This document shows positions 16,401 to 25,408 of a DNA stretch of 64,000 nt, piece after piece; within the stretch, counting starts at the first letter, position 1; the number at the start of each line of letters is the position of its first letter. A program made the translations under genes and the position numbers. The DNA is from Fibrobacter succinogenes. Lineage in GTDB: Bacteria; Fibrobacterota; Fibrobacteria; Fibrobacterales; Fibrobacteraceae. The stretch spans positions 1 to 64,000 of the forward strand of contig CACVQR010000004.1 in assembly GCA_902756345.1 (NCBI GenBank), written 5' to 3'. Below the pieces are notes generated by a model. The model did no database searches. It was not told the origin of the DNA and saw only the letters and a program-made list of their open reading frames with translations.

Positions 16401-17266
16401 GAAAAAAAGATGCCGCTATAGTCGGTGACGCATACTATGAATGTCTTAGTAATGGTAACGCAGAAGGAATCCCCGTAAGTTCTTCCTCCACAGATTGGCT
16501 AGAAATTGATGAAAATGAGTACCTTAACGCCAAGTTTGGTTATTGCGATACCGATAGAGGTAATACTAAAAACATTGCCGACATTAAGAGCGAAACCCTC
16601 AAGGATGGCGAAAGCCACAGTTTCAAGTGCTCTATAGCTAAAGAAGTCGTAAATGACTATGGTAAGTGGGTTGACGCCTCCACAGACATTGCTCTCAACC
16701 AGATTTGCAACAGAGATAACGAAGATGCAACTGTTACCAAAGAAAGCGTAATCTATGTCTGTGCGTACAAGGATGAATCATCCATGTATCAGTGGATTAC
16801 TTCTGATGAGTACTGCGAAAATAAAGGTGAAAATTTGACATATGGCGGGTATCTTGACAATTCGTCTAATTCTTCTAGTATGTCTCACTGTGGTGGACGT
16901 CTTGAATGTCAAACGGAAACCGACAAGAAAATCTGCTATGTCGGTACCGAGTCTTTCGTCAAATTGGATAGCGTGTGGCAATCTGTGGCAGAATATTGCG
17001 ATAAACATTCTACAGGTTACGCCTGTGAATTTCCAAAACACGTAGGTGATGATTTGGAGGCATCAACTCTTAAGTATTACGAACAAACGGAATACTACGT
17101 AAATACAGAACAAGGTTATAAGAAAGCAGAAACTGCAGAAGTATATTGCGAAGCGTTTAACCCGAATCATGAAGGGCGCTGCGTATTTGAATTTGGCGTT
17201 TATTCTTATTGCGAGAGTTCCAAGAAATGGATCCTTTTCCGTGAAGACTGCCCGACCCGCGAATAG
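13499..17266 (+). CDS. Large Cys-rich lipoprotein with collagen-like and coiled-coil segments
   Basis: 1,255 residues, GTG start with AAAGGAG. A lipobox (VTSC, Cys22) anchors it. Order: a small Cys module ending 'CDGDTIGIVYNGKDG'; a collagen-like Gly-X-Y run (about residues 110-140); a heptad coiled coil (about 145-240) made of imperfect 'NAxxxxxKdixxAlxxLssAs' repeats; a globular region (about 250-690); a Ser linker (near 745); then at least six modules of about 60 residues, each with 'GxC' and later 'YxCxxxxxxxW'. It has the look of a fibrous surface stalk with a disulfide-stabilised tip, perhaps for adhesion; that is inference. Codon use shifts from GC-rich to AT-rich toward the 3' end, so the tip modules may have a different origin or evolve faster. 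Confidence 0.8.
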   Translation: MNFKHLSMAALCAAFAISVTSCSNEETITNDNLSIVSSLDPEDCNDKTEGTMNFVKPKATMYICSEGEWVAMSDHEAIQYRCESKELKDKSGFAIICDGDTIGIVYNGKDGADGKNGANGKNGANGTNGTDGQNGVSADTVAINKFIKDALNSTSTKNQKELNDAIQKYSEATDASQQEIEKALNELDNASAKNQKDVEEAIKSLSSASTQSLKDIDDALKNLSSATNKFGEDIDNRFNDAYSSWNAELENKSCAIVNTERNDETAIITVFIKCGEAETEMEIPFMPVNENLAKVYKKHVVVRFPVQANKETKTDDIYEEIWKNLKGGDNAELTVTDLDEKFAPSGKVFMQDLFASANKSFVTIEETNEKTVEYKVARLEGDLDITNLTTPVVKLRVKLNLSNNAFGAFGGFGSNATDVIYNAYADLSDASDTVVIDFLTDYKAARVKKLVDDGNGFGVANEQANKELAHALYLENSEEYPSFEHYAPDQIGLAENFNSIVWVMALIDQKDKTPGFNPVYNAFRNVFAENGNFNTAVNTTYAGKEHSMFFVDYLALLIDANFFKWNQMQHGDSTAETNVWSGTDAVYYKILQNGFVEAYKLKVEDAKDFNDPSGYSSKVYKSDVKGGYFHYFEYIENEQGWYPVTLWAVGVATVEKVCDADAVNSTFFYSFDGLDDNAVCVCDDENCGWQYTDNVCLGRSEGDKGSAFFDGEIQEYECVKEKCNLPDSTACNNLGLVPGDPSSSSSSGEYSEQDGMTPEELANNPESKLYLGECSATVNEGKEKLFDTKNAELATTTSKKTFVCDGSKWREKDDHDEKYGTCSKAVMGKGEVKAESGSGYYKCDYLDKQEKYEWIAAEVRDNALGEACHYGNVDKKVVTEPGYEYVCETVEDLDNNGNHIHEWRELSFEDIYGECDEDKMKNQTKVAVYGGKKYKCNYISGGYSGGYSWVKASDLDEDATLGICTRNRKKDAAIVGDAYYECLSNGNAEGIPVSSSSTDWLEIDENEYLNAKFGYCDTDRGNTKNIADIKSETLKDGESHSFKCSIAKEVVNDYGKWVDASTDIALNQICNRDNEDATVTKESVIYVCAYKDESSMYQWITSDEYCENKGENLTYGGYLDNSSNSSSMSHCGGRLECQTETDKKICYVGTESFVKLDSVWQSVAEYCDKHSTGYACEFPKHVGDDLEASTLKYYEQTEYYVNTEQGYKKAETAEVYCEAFNPNHEGRCVFEFGVYSYCESSKKWILFREDCPTRE

Positions 17267-17285
17267 AATTTGTACTAGAACATGA

Positions 17286-17316
17286 AAACATCCCCGCAAA
17301 TGCGGGGATGTTTTTT
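17286..17316 (+). terminator. Rho-independent terminator of the large lipoprotein gene
   Basis: AACATCCCCGCA pairs with TGCGGGGATGTT over a 2-nt loop, followed by T residues, 20 nt past the stop codon. Confidence 0.9.
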
Positions 17317-17336
17317 ATAAGAGAATAGTTCGGACG

Positions 17337-17444
17337 AACCGAGCGGTCTTTCGTGAGCAACAAAGCCCTCGGGTGTTAACCGAGGGCGGTTGCGAGAGTG
17401 AGGCGATATCACATTCTTGCGAATGATGTAGAGCCGAACGGTCT
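17337..17444 (+). repeat. Modular GTGAGC/GATATCA element, single copy
   Basis: CCGAGCGGTCTTTC precedes GTGAGC; then come a GCCCTCGG/CCGAGGGC stem, GCGAGAGTGAGGCGATATCA, a CATTC/GAATG stem and AGAGCCGAACGGTCT. It ends in TATATCGC, which overlaps the TAA stop of smc on the other strand. Confidence 0.8.
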
Positions 17445-20400
17445 TATATCGCAAATTTGGTCGCATCAGCCAACTGCACGCTGGCGATGCGAGAAATACC
17501 CTTGATTTCCTGCGTCACACCGTAGAGCATGTCGGCTTCGGCCATGGTACGCTTGTTATGCGTCACCACGATAAACAAGGTCTGCTTGCTGAATTCGCGG
17601 AGCAGCGCCATGAAGCGGCCCACGTTAGCGTCATCAAGCGGACCGTCGACTTCGTCCAGCACGCAGTACGGCGACGGCTTTTCCATGTAAATGGCAAACA
17701 GCAAGGCCGTTGCAGTCAGGGCGTGTTCACCACCGGAAAGCGCCTTGATACCGCGCATCTTCTTACCCGTCGGGCGCACGTTGATTTCGATGTCGGCGTC
17801 GAGGATATCCATGGGCTTGCCCATTTCGTCCACCTTTTCGACAAGGCTCATCTTGGTTTCGCCGTTCAGGAACAGCTTACTGAACACGAACTGGAAGTTC
17901 TTCTGAATACGCGCAAACGTATCGAGGTAACGGCTGCGGGCAATGTCGTCGAGCTTGGTGATGGTGCGATCGAGCGAGGCGCGTGCGCGATCCAAGTCGT
18001 CGAACTGCGCTTCCACTTCCAACAGGCGCTTCTTTTCGTCTTCGTAGTCTTCCATCACGTTCACGTTGATGGGGCCCAGTTCCTTGATCTTTCCGCGGAG
18101 TTCGCGAATTTCACGGTCGGCTTCGGGCTGGCTGTATTCCACGCGCTCGATGTCGTCGGGGTTCGCAAGGTCCACGCTGTATTCGTTGGTGATACGTTCG
18201 GTGAGGCGGTCGAGGTTTGCCTGCAAGGCTTCCTGCCTGCGGCCCACATCGTTCAATTCCTTCATCTTCTCGATCATGTCGTCGCGGAGGCGGTTGACTT
18301 CGCTGCGCCATTCTTCGAGGTCGCCCGAAACAAGTTCGTACTTTTCGCGGGCCAGGTCGCGCTGGTTTTCCAGTTCGCGCAAGGCTGAATCCTTGCTCTG
18401 CACCTGGTCGGCGACTCCCTTGCCGTCTTCCTCGTTCTTCTGGATGGCGGCCTGGTTCTTTTCAATTTCTGCCTTGCGGCCCTGAATCGCGTTTTCCAGG
18501 AATTCCACCTGTTCGGCGATGTAATTCAGGCGGTTCGTATTCTGCGTGAGCTTTGCGGTCTTGTCCTGGGCGCTGCGCTCCAGTTCGCGAACGTCTTCTT
18601 CCTTTTCGCGGAACATCGTATCCTGTTCGCTAAGTTCGTCGTTCACGCGGGAATATTCTTCTTCGATCTTTTCGAGAGAAGCCTGGGCGTCCATGAGTTC
18701 CTGGTCGCTGTTCTTAGAGGCTTCTGCCGCCTGAATCTTGGATTCGGCGTTCTGCATTTCGCCCTGCAACTGCGCAAGTCTGCGGTCACAACCGGCGATA
18801 ATGTTATTCTGGATCGAAATGCCGGCGTTTCCGCCGCGCTTCATATCTTCTTTTTCGCGGATTTCGTCGACCAACGAGGCAAGCATCTGCGTGTCTTCGT
18901 CAACCAGATCCTGCAAGCGGCCAATTTCTTCTTCAGCTTGAGCCACTTCGAGGTTCACGCCTTCCAACAGGCTGTTCGCCTCGGCAATTTCGTTCTTGCG
19001 GCTGAGCGTTCCAGACGTCGCCGTACCGCTGCTCATGAGGCCGCTCGTACGCACAATGCCTTCAGGCGCCACAAAGCAAAGGTCTTCGCCGCGCATGGCT
19101 CGCGCAAGGCGCACCGCCGTCGAGAGAGAATCTACGACAAAGTAACGAGAAAGCAGCGCCTTGAGCCAGCCTGCAATCTGTTCGTCGGCTGTCACGTAAT
19201 CCTTGAGGCAACCCACTACGCCGTCGCCCTGGAGCGTGCCGGAATAGGGTTCGGCACCGGCACCCACCAGCGCGAGCACCGCCTTGCCTACGTTTTCGCC
19301 CTTCATGGCATCGACCGCGGCAATCGCGGCATCGTCCGAGGCTACGACCACGGCATCCATCAAGTCACCGAGGGCGGCCTCCACTTGAGCGGCATATTCG
19401 GGAGCAGCTTCGATACGTTCCGACAGGAGCCCGCCCACCAGGTCCGCCTTATGCTCCATGAGCCAGCGGCTTGCGTCGGTGCCCTCGTTGGCAACGCTCT
19501 GTAAAACGTCGATTCGAGAGGTGAGCCTTGCCACCTCGTTCTTCAGTTCCTGCAGTTTCTTCTGGGCTTCGAGCAAGTCGGCGCGTTCGGCATCGAGTCG
19601 CTCTTCGCGCGTCGAGCGCTGTTCCGTGAGGCGTTCCAGGTCGGCATCGGCGGCTTCAAGGCCAGCGTTAATATCTGCCAGGGCCGATTCGGCGCTCGCC
19701 TTCTGCGACTGCACCTGTTCCATTTCGCTACGCCACTTGGCGAGGTTCGCTTGCAACAGGCCCGATTCAGCGTCCATACGCTCGAAACGGCTCTTGAGGG
19801 AGTTCACCTGGTTCGTCTTCTGCAGGCGTTCGTTCGCAAGCTCCCTTGACTGGGTACGCAGGTCATCCACTTTGTCGCGCATGACCTGCAAAATTTCGCG
19901 TTCGCGCTCCAAAAGCGCGTTCATTTCATCGACGTCGCTGTCGGAACTAAGCACCGCATTTTCTTCTTCCAAACGGGCGCGTTCAGAAAGGAGTTCCTGC
20001 ACCTTGCCCGTGTTGCGGTCAATTTCTTCCTGGGACTTTTCGTTCGCGGCTTCCAAGTTCGAAATCGTATCGCGAATGCGGCCCATGCTGTTATTCAAGT
20101 CGTTGAGCTCGATGGTCGCCTTCTGCACCTCGCGTTCCAAGTCGCGGTAGGCGTTTTCGTCTTCGGCAATCAACAGTTTCTTTTCGTCAATCTTTGCCTG
20201 CAACACCGTCGCATTCGTCTTCGAATTTTCCACATCGTGGTTCAGACGGCGGGTCGCGGTATCGAGGGTAGCAAGCCCCTCTTTCATGTCCTCGAACTTG
20301 TCGATACTGACCGAGAGGTCCAGTTCGCGCAGGCGCTTGCTGAGGCGCTTAAATTCGTTGACCTTTTCGGCCTGGGTTTCGTACAGTTTTACGGAACGGC

Positions 20401-20998
20401 GCACGCTGCGCAGGTTGTCTTCCACACGTTCCATGTCCATCTGCACGCGCTCAAGCTGGCGGCGGGTTTCCTTGCGCTGCTGCTTGTACTTGCTCACGCC
20501 GGCGGCTTCTTCGAACAGCACGCGGCGGTCGTCCGCCTTGTCAGAAAGAACCGCCTTGATCATGTCGGCGTTCATCTGCGAATAGGTGCTGGAACCGAGG
20601 CCCGAGTCAAAAAGCAAGGCATGCACGTCGCGCAGGCGGCATTCCTGGTTGTTAATCAAGTATTCGCCCGAACCGTCTCGGTGCACGCGGCGGGTCACAA
20701 TCACTTCGGAATATTCTGAATTCAGGGTGCCGTCGCTGTTATCGATGACAATGGAAACTTCGGCAAGGCTCATGGCGGCACGTTCTTCGGTACCGCTAAA
20801 AATCACGTCCTGCATCTTGCTCATACGGAGGGATGCAGCCTTCTGTTCACCCAGAACCCAGCGGATAGCGTCGGTAATGTTCGACTTACCGCACCCGTTC
20901 GGACCCACCACGGCGGTGAGACCCTTCGTCGGGAAGTTGATTTCGGTCCTTTGCGCAAAGGACTTAAAGCCAAAAATCTTTAGTTTTGTAATCTGCAC
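17444..20998 (-). CDS. smc: Chromosome segregation ATPase SMC
   Basis: About 1,184 residues from the GTG at 20998, giving the usual start 'QITKLKIFGFKSFAQRTEI'. An alternative TTG at 21091 would add 31 atypical residues. Walker A 'GPNGCGKSN' lies near residue 33; two long coiled coils flank a hinge domain (about 500-650, 'GTDASRWLMEHKADLVGGLLSE...'); the C-terminal head has the signature 'LSGGEHALTATALLF' and Walker B 'YCVLDEVDGPLDDANV'. SMC dimers with ScpAB organise and separate chromosomes. The last codons and stop fall in the repeat element at 17337-17444. No scpA or scpB is in the window. Confidence 0.95.
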   Translation of the reverse strand: MQITKLKIFGFKSFAQRTEINFPTKGLTAVVGPNGCGKSNITDAIRWVLGEQKAASLRMSKMQDVIFSGTEERAAMSLAEVSIVIDNSDGTLNSEYSEVIVTRRVHRDGSGEYLINNQECRLRDVHALLFDSGLGSSTYSQMNADMIKAVLSDKADDRRVLFEEAAGVSKYKQQRKETRRQLERVQMDMERVEDNLRSVRRSVKLYETQAEKVNEFKRLSKRLRELDLSVSIDKFEDMKEGLATLDTATRRLNHDVENSKTNATVLQAKIDEKKLLIAEDENAYRDLEREVQKATIELNDLNNSMGRIRDTISNLEAANEKSQEEIDRNTGKVQELLSERARLEEENAVLSSDSDVDEMNALLEREREILQVMRDKVDDLRTQSRELANERLQKTNQVNSLKSRFERMDAESGLLQANLAKWRSEMEQVQSQKASAESALADINAGLEAADADLERLTEQRSTREERLDAERADLLEAQKKLQELKNEVARLTSRIDVLQSVANEGTDASRWLMEHKADLVGGLLSERIEAAPEYAAQVEAALGDLMDAVVVASDDAAIAAVDAMKGENVGKAVLALVGAGAEPYSGTLQGDGVVGCLKDYVTADEQIAGWLKALLSRYFVVDSLSTAVRLARAMRGEDLCFVAPEGIVRTSGLMSSGTATSGTLSRKNEIAEANSLLEGVNLEVAQAEEEIGRLQDLVDEDTQMLASLVDEIREKEDMKRGGNAGISIQNNIIAGCDRRLAQLQGEMQNAESKIQAAEASKNSDQELMDAQASLEKIEEEYSRVNDELSEQDTMFREKEEDVRELERSAQDKTAKLTQNTNRLNYIAEQVEFLENAIQGRKAEIEKNQAAIQKNEEDGKGVADQVQSKDSALRELENQRDLAREKYELVSGDLEEWRSEVNRLRDDMIEKMKELNDVGRRQEALQANLDRLTERITNEYSVDLANPDDIERVEYSQPEADREIRELRGKIKELGPINVNVMEDYEDEKKRLLEVEAQFDDLDRARASLDRTITKLDDIARSRYLDTFARIQKNFQFVFSKLFLNGETKMSLVEKVDEMGKPMDILDADIEINVRPTGKKMRGIKALSGGEHALTATALLFAIYMEKPSPYCVLDEVDGPLDDANVGRFMALLREFSKQTLFIVVTHNKRTMAEADMLYGVTQEIKGISRIASVQLADATKFAI

Positions 20999-21170
20999 TT
21001 CAAGGCGAAAGATAAAAATGATTTTCCCGTACAAATGGGCGAAAAAAAGCAAAAAAGGCCAAAAATCGCCTTTTCCACCAATATATTCCAACTTGGAGTA
21101 AGTTTTTCGTAAAAAAAAGAAAATTTACCTAACTAATAGATATATTATATTAAAGAAGGACGAATTTTCC

Positions 21171-23471
21171 ATGAGACTTACGTTTGCAATTATTTATGTC
21201 TTGCTAATAATCCTTTTAGGGGTTTTTGGAGTAATTGCGCGTAAATCGAAAAAGTCGATCGGATACGCCGTATCCCTTCTCCTGTTTTCGTTCATCGTTC
21301 CCATTATGGGAAACCTCTTTATTGTCCTTTCCACCAACCAGCTTCTTTCGACCATCGGTAGTTACATCTACTTTATAGGCATGGACCTGATGGCGTTCTG
21401 CCTGTTTGACTTTACCTTGGCCTATTGCAGCATATCTTGGCGAAAAAACAAAAAGAAATGCTATGTCATCTATGCGCTTTTAACCCTGGACATCATCCAA
21501 TATTTCTTTAACCCCTTCCTAGGGCAAGCATTCGGTATGGAAGCCATCACGGTAGACGGATCCCCCTACTACAGGCTCATTCCTTACATGGGGCAATTCT
21601 TCCACCGTATTGCAGTCTATCTAGCTTTCTTCGTATCGCTTTTCATATTCTGCATCAAGGCCATACGCGTTCCCCGCATTTACGCCGAAAAGTACAACGT
21701 CATTTTCTTCACCATGGTCGTGGCCGGGGTATGGCAATCGTACTACATCTTCTCGAGAACACCCATTGACCGTTCCATGATCGCCATGGCCGTTTGCGGG
21801 ATGTTCATTTTCTATTTTTCGCTATTCTTTAGGCCCTACAGGCTCCTGGACCGAATGCTTGCCAAAATCGCCTCCCAAATGCCCGAAGCCATCTACTTCT
21901 TTGATGCCAACGATCGTTGCATCTGGGCAAATAGCAACGGCTGCAAGCTCCTCGTTATCCGTAGCGATAACTACGAAAGCGTTCAGCACAGGCTTGCGGC
22001 CATGTTCGACGACTTTGGCGAAGGCATGGACAGTTGGTCGTCCAGGCAAACCGTAGGTTCCGGAAAAGACATTCGATATTTCTCACTAAAAAAACACCTT
22101 GTCTCAGACGAAAAGTACCGAAAAATCGGATCGTTCTTGACCGTTCAGGACAACACTGCCGATATTCTCAGGCAGCAAAAAGAAATGTACGAGGCAACCC
22201 ATGACAAGCTCACAGGTTTGTTCACCAAGGAGCACCTGTTCAACGCCATCAGGAGCAACCTTGACAACAAAAAAGATATCGACTATTCTATAGCCTACTT
22301 CGACATCAAGGATTTCAAAATGGTCAACGACATCTTCGGTAAAGATGTAGGCGACAACGTGCTTGTAAGAGTTGCAAACTGGATTCGCGAAGACGCCAGA
22401 GACAACTGGATTTACGGACGTATTGGCGGAGACGCCTTCGGTATTTGTTTTCCGACAAACCAAGTCCGCTTGCCTTTAATCGAAGACAAACTTGCGAAAT
22501 TCGTCATTTCAAACGGCACTATCGACCAGCACATCCTGATGCATGTGGGCATTTTCCGTGTAAACGACCCGAGTATCGACGTGTCAATCATGTTCGACCG
22601 AGCGCACCTCGCCCAGACAAGCATCAAGAACGAATACAACACGCACATCGCCATATACGACGACAAAATGCGTGACCAGGTGCTTTGGGGCCAAAAGATA
22701 TCGACAGAACTCAGCGACGCGATTAAGCAGCGTCAGATTGTCCCCTACCTACAGCCTATCGTAGACAACGAGGGCGTTATTATCGGAGCCGAAGCCTTGG
22801 TGCGCTGGATTCATCCCAAGGAAGGATTCCTCCCGCCGTTCACGTTCATTCCCATATTCGAAAAGAACGGCATGATTGCCGACGTGGACAAGTACATTTG
22901 GCGCTGCGCCTGCGAGATTCTGTCTTCTTGGACTGACGAAAAAGCGAAGCTCTTTATTTCGGTGAATATTTCGCCCAAGGACTTCTACTTCATGGATGTC
23001 TACGCAGAAATCAAGAACCTGGTAGACGAATTTGGGATTGACCCCGCGCGCCTACGAATCGAAATCACCGAAACCGTGATGATGACCGACGCCGAAAGCC
23101 GTATGGCCATCTTGAGCAAGTTCCGCGATTCCGGATTCATCGTAGAAATGGACGATTTCGGAAGCGGTTACTCTTCGCTGAACCAGCTCAAGGACATGCC
23201 GCTCGACGTCCTGAAAATCGACATGAAGTTCTTGAGCAAGGCCCAGGACAACAACAAGGCAGAAACCATTCTGCGCAATATACTCAGGCTTTCCAACGAC
23301 TTAGGACTTTTCTCGCTTACCGAAGGCGTAGAGACCAAAGATCAATACAAGAAATTGAACGAAATGGGTTGTAATCTGTTCCAGGGTTATTACTTTGCAA
23401 AGCCCATGTCTGTTACAGATTATGAAAAACTTCTAGGCACCCAGCAATTGGACAAAAAACGCTCCAATTGA
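21171..23471 (+). CDS. 7-TM / PAS-like / GGDEF / EAL protein, cyclic-di-GMP phosphodiesterase type
   Basis: 766 residues. About seven hydrophobic helices (residues 1-230), a PAS-like segment ('MLAKIASQMPEAIYFFDANDRCIWANSNG', about 232-330), a GGDEF domain (about 340-505) and an EAL domain (about 515-760). The GGDEF signature is degenerate (GGDAF), so diguanylate cyclase activity is unlikely. The EAL domain keeps EAL(VRW), 'NISPKD', 'EITETVM', 'DDFGSGYSS', 'LKIDMKF' and 'EGVET', so c-di-GMP hydrolysis is likely. It senses an unknown signal at the inner membrane. AAGGACG precedes the start. The C-terminal two thirds closely match the next gene, a tandem duplication. Confidence 0.9.
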   Translation: MRLTFAIIYVLLIILLGVFGVIARKSKKSIGYAVSLLLFSFIVPIMGNLFIVLSTNQLLSTIGSYIYFIGMDLMAFCLFDFTLAYCSISWRKNKKKCYVIYALLTLDIIQYFFNPFLGQAFGMEAITVDGSPYYRLIPYMGQFFHRIAVYLAFFVSLFIFCIKAIRVPRIYAEKYNVIFFTMVVAGVWQSYYIFSRTPIDRSMIAMAVCGMFIFYFSLFFRPYRLLDRMLAKIASQMPEAIYFFDANDRCIWANSNGCKLLVIRSDNYESVQHRLAAMFDDFGEGMDSWSSRQTVGSGKDIRYFSLKKHLVSDEKYRKIGSFLTVQDNTADILRQQKEMYEATHDKLTGLFTKEHLFNAIRSNLDNKKDIDYSIAYFDIKDFKMVNDIFGKDVGDNVLVRVANWIREDARDNWIYGRIGGDAFGICFPTNQVRLPLIEDKLAKFVISNGTIDQHILMHVGIFRVNDPSIDVSIMFDRAHLAQTSIKNEYNTHIAIYDDKMRDQVLWGQKISTELSDAIKQRQIVPYLQPIVDNEGVIIGAEALVRWIHPKEGFLPPFTFIPIFEKNGMIADVDKYIWRCACEILSSWTDEKAKLFISVNISPKDFYFMDVYAEIKNLVDEFGIDPARLRIEITETVMMTDAESRMAILSKFRDSGFIVEMDDFGSGYSSLNQLKDMPLDVLKIDMKFLSKAQDNNKAETILRNILRLSNDLGLFSLTEGVETKDQYKKLNEMGCNLFQGYYFAKPMSVTDYEKLLGTQQLDKKRSN

Positions 23472-23572
23472 ATTAAAAACAAATTAAATAATCTTTAGAA
23501 CAGAAAATTATAACAAACGAATTTACTTTATTAGTCTATATTCTTCTCATAGAACAAAGTAAAAAAACATCT

Positions 23573-25033
23573 ATGAGTAAGATTTTATCGTTTGCGTTTC
23601 TTTTTTTGGCTGTCGGGCTACTGGTTTTGCAACTTTTCGTTGGAAACTATTTAATGCTAGACCTTACGGCAGCCGCCTTAATCATCATAGCAATTTTACG
23701 CATTGAAAAGCTCCAGAAAGAAGCTTCCATCGCAAAAGAAAAGGTTATCAAGCGTCAGCGTGAAATCTACAACGTCACCCATGACAAATTGACCGGCTTG
23801 TACACCAAGGAAGCCCTTTTCGAAAAAATCAGGGACAGCATCGCCAAGCACCCCGATGTCAACTACTGGATTGCATACTTCGACATCAAGGATTTCAAGA
23901 TTGTGAACGACATTTTCGGCAGCGACATGGGCGACAGCGTTTTGCTAAAGGTAGCCTCCTGGCTTCGCGAAAATTCCACCAAGGAATGGGTGTTCGGGCG
24001 CCTCGGCGGCGACGACTTCGGCATTTGCCTGCCGGCCGGAGACGCAAACCTTCAGCACCTTGAACGCCGATTCACTCGATACGTCATTTCCAACGGATCC
24101 ATCGAGCATCGCATTCTAATGCACATGGGCATCTACAAGATTACCGAGCGCGACATTGACGTATCGATCATGTTCGACCGCGCACAGCTCGCCCTCGCCT
24201 CTGTCAAGAACGAATACAACAAGCATATCGCCTTTTACGACGACAAAATGCGTGACCAGGTGATGTGGGACCAGATGATTTCAGCACAAATCGAAAAAGC
24301 CATCGAAGAAAAACAAGTGCACCCCTATTTACAGCCCATCGTAGACTGCGACGGTAAAATTATCGGGGCAGAAGCGCTCATCCGCTGGGATCACCCCAAA
24401 GAAGGGTTCTTGCAGCCCGAAACATTCATTCCCACCTTCGAAAGAAACGGCATGATTGCCGACCTGGACAAGTACATTTGGCGAAGCGCCTGCGAAATCC
24501 TTTCGACATGGACCGGAAAAAAATCGAACCTGTTTATTTCCATCAATATTTCGCCGAAGGACTTCTTGTTCATGGATGTCTTTGCTGAAATAAACGCCTT
24601 GATTAAAGAATTCAAGATTGAACCATCCCGCCTGCGCATTGAAATTACCGAAACCGTGATGATGACCGAAGTCGAAAACCGCATGGCCATTTTGAACCGC
24701 TTCCGTGAATCGGGATTCATCGTCGAGATGGATGATTTTGGCAGCGGCTATTCCTCGCTGAACCAGCTCAAGGACATGCCGCTTGACGTCCTGAAAATCG
24801 ACATGAAGTTCCTGAGCAGTTCCAAGAACAGTCAAAAGGCAGAAATTATCTTGCGCAACGTGTTAAAGCTTTCTGGAGATCTCGGACTTTCTTCCCTTAC
24901 CGAAGGCGTAGAAACCGAAGACCAGTATAACATGCTGAGCCAAATGGGCTGCAACCTTTTCCAAGGTTACTTCTTTGCCAAGCCCATGACTGTAAATGAA
25001 TTCGAAAAAGTCTGCGACAGCAGAGTCGCTTAA
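23573..25033 (+). CDS. GGDEF-EAL protein, paralogue of the preceding gene
   Basis: 486 residues: two short N-terminal hydrophobic segments (about 1-45), a GGDEF domain with the altered signature GGDDF (about 60-220) and a complete EAL domain ('AEALIRWDHPKEGF', 'NISPKDF', 'EITETVMM', 'DDFGSGYSS', 'LKIDMKFL', 'EGVETED'). It lacks the 7-TM/PAS input of the neighbour, so the pair shares an output but differs in sensing. Predicted role: c-di-GMP breakdown. The gap between the two genes (101 bp) has its own TATATTCT box near 23537, so it may be transcribed separately. Confidence 0.9.
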   Translation: MSKILSFAFLFLAVGLLVLQLFVGNYLMLDLTAAALIIIAILRIEKLQKEASIAKEKVIKRQREIYNVTHDKLTGLYTKEALFEKIRDSIAKHPDVNYWIAYFDIKDFKIVNDIFGSDMGDSVLLKVASWLRENSTKEWVFGRLGGDDFGICLPAGDANLQHLERRFTRYVISNGSIEHRILMHMGIYKITERDIDVSIMFDRAQLALASVKNEYNKHIAFYDDKMRDQVMWDQMISAQIEKAIEEKQVHPYLQPIVDCDGKIIGAEALIRWDHPKEGFLQPETFIPTFERNGMIADLDKYIWRSACEILSTWTGKKSNLFISINISPKDFLFMDVFAEINALIKEFKIEPSRLRIEITETVMMTEVENRMAILNRFRESGFIVEMDDFGSGYSSLNQLKDMPLDVLKIDMKFLSSSKNSQKAEIILRNVLKLSGDLGLSSLTEGVETEDQYNMLSQMGCNLFQGYFFAKPMTVNEFEKVCDSRVA

Positions 25034-25036
25034 GAT

Positions 25037-25408
25037 CTACTTGAATTCGTAGTGTAGAGAACCGTCTTCGTCATCCGAAAGAACCATATATTCACTTCCG
25101 CCGTCAAACGACAAGTTCTGAATGTCGAAATCGGCGCCCAAAGTCCTGATACGCAAGGTGAACGTTCCGACCCAGTCTTCTTCGTACACGCGGCTCTTTT
25201 CGCCTGTGCGGAGAGTATCTTGAATCCATGCCCTGTAAGAACCGTCTTCGGCAAGAATATCGACTTCGACAACCGTCTTAGACGATTTGTTTTCGATCTG
25301 GAGTCGAGTGGTTGAATCCAGGAACCAGTGCGTAAGGCAGCCCGAAAGCGTAATGCAGCAGGCAATCAATACCGCAAGCACCGAAATCTTTTTCATTGCA
25401 CCCTTCAT
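25037..25408 (-). CDS. Small lipoprotein of unknown function
   Basis: 123 residues with a lipoprotein signal peptide (LSGC, Cys24). The mature part is predicted beta-rich ('TRLQIENKSSKTVVEVDILAEDG', 'FTLRIRTLGADFDIQNL'). Not recognised. The ATG overlaps the stop of the upstream gene (TAATG) and is preceded by GGAGG, fixing the start and indicating translational coupling. It probably works with the preceding envelope protein. Confidence 0.75.
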   Translation of the reverse strand: MKGAMKKISVLAVLIACCITLSGCLTHWFLDSTTRLQIENKSSKTVVEVDILAEDGSYRAWIQDTLRTGEKSRVYEEDWVGTFTLRIRTLGADFDIQNLSFDGGSEYMVLSDDEDGSLHYEFK

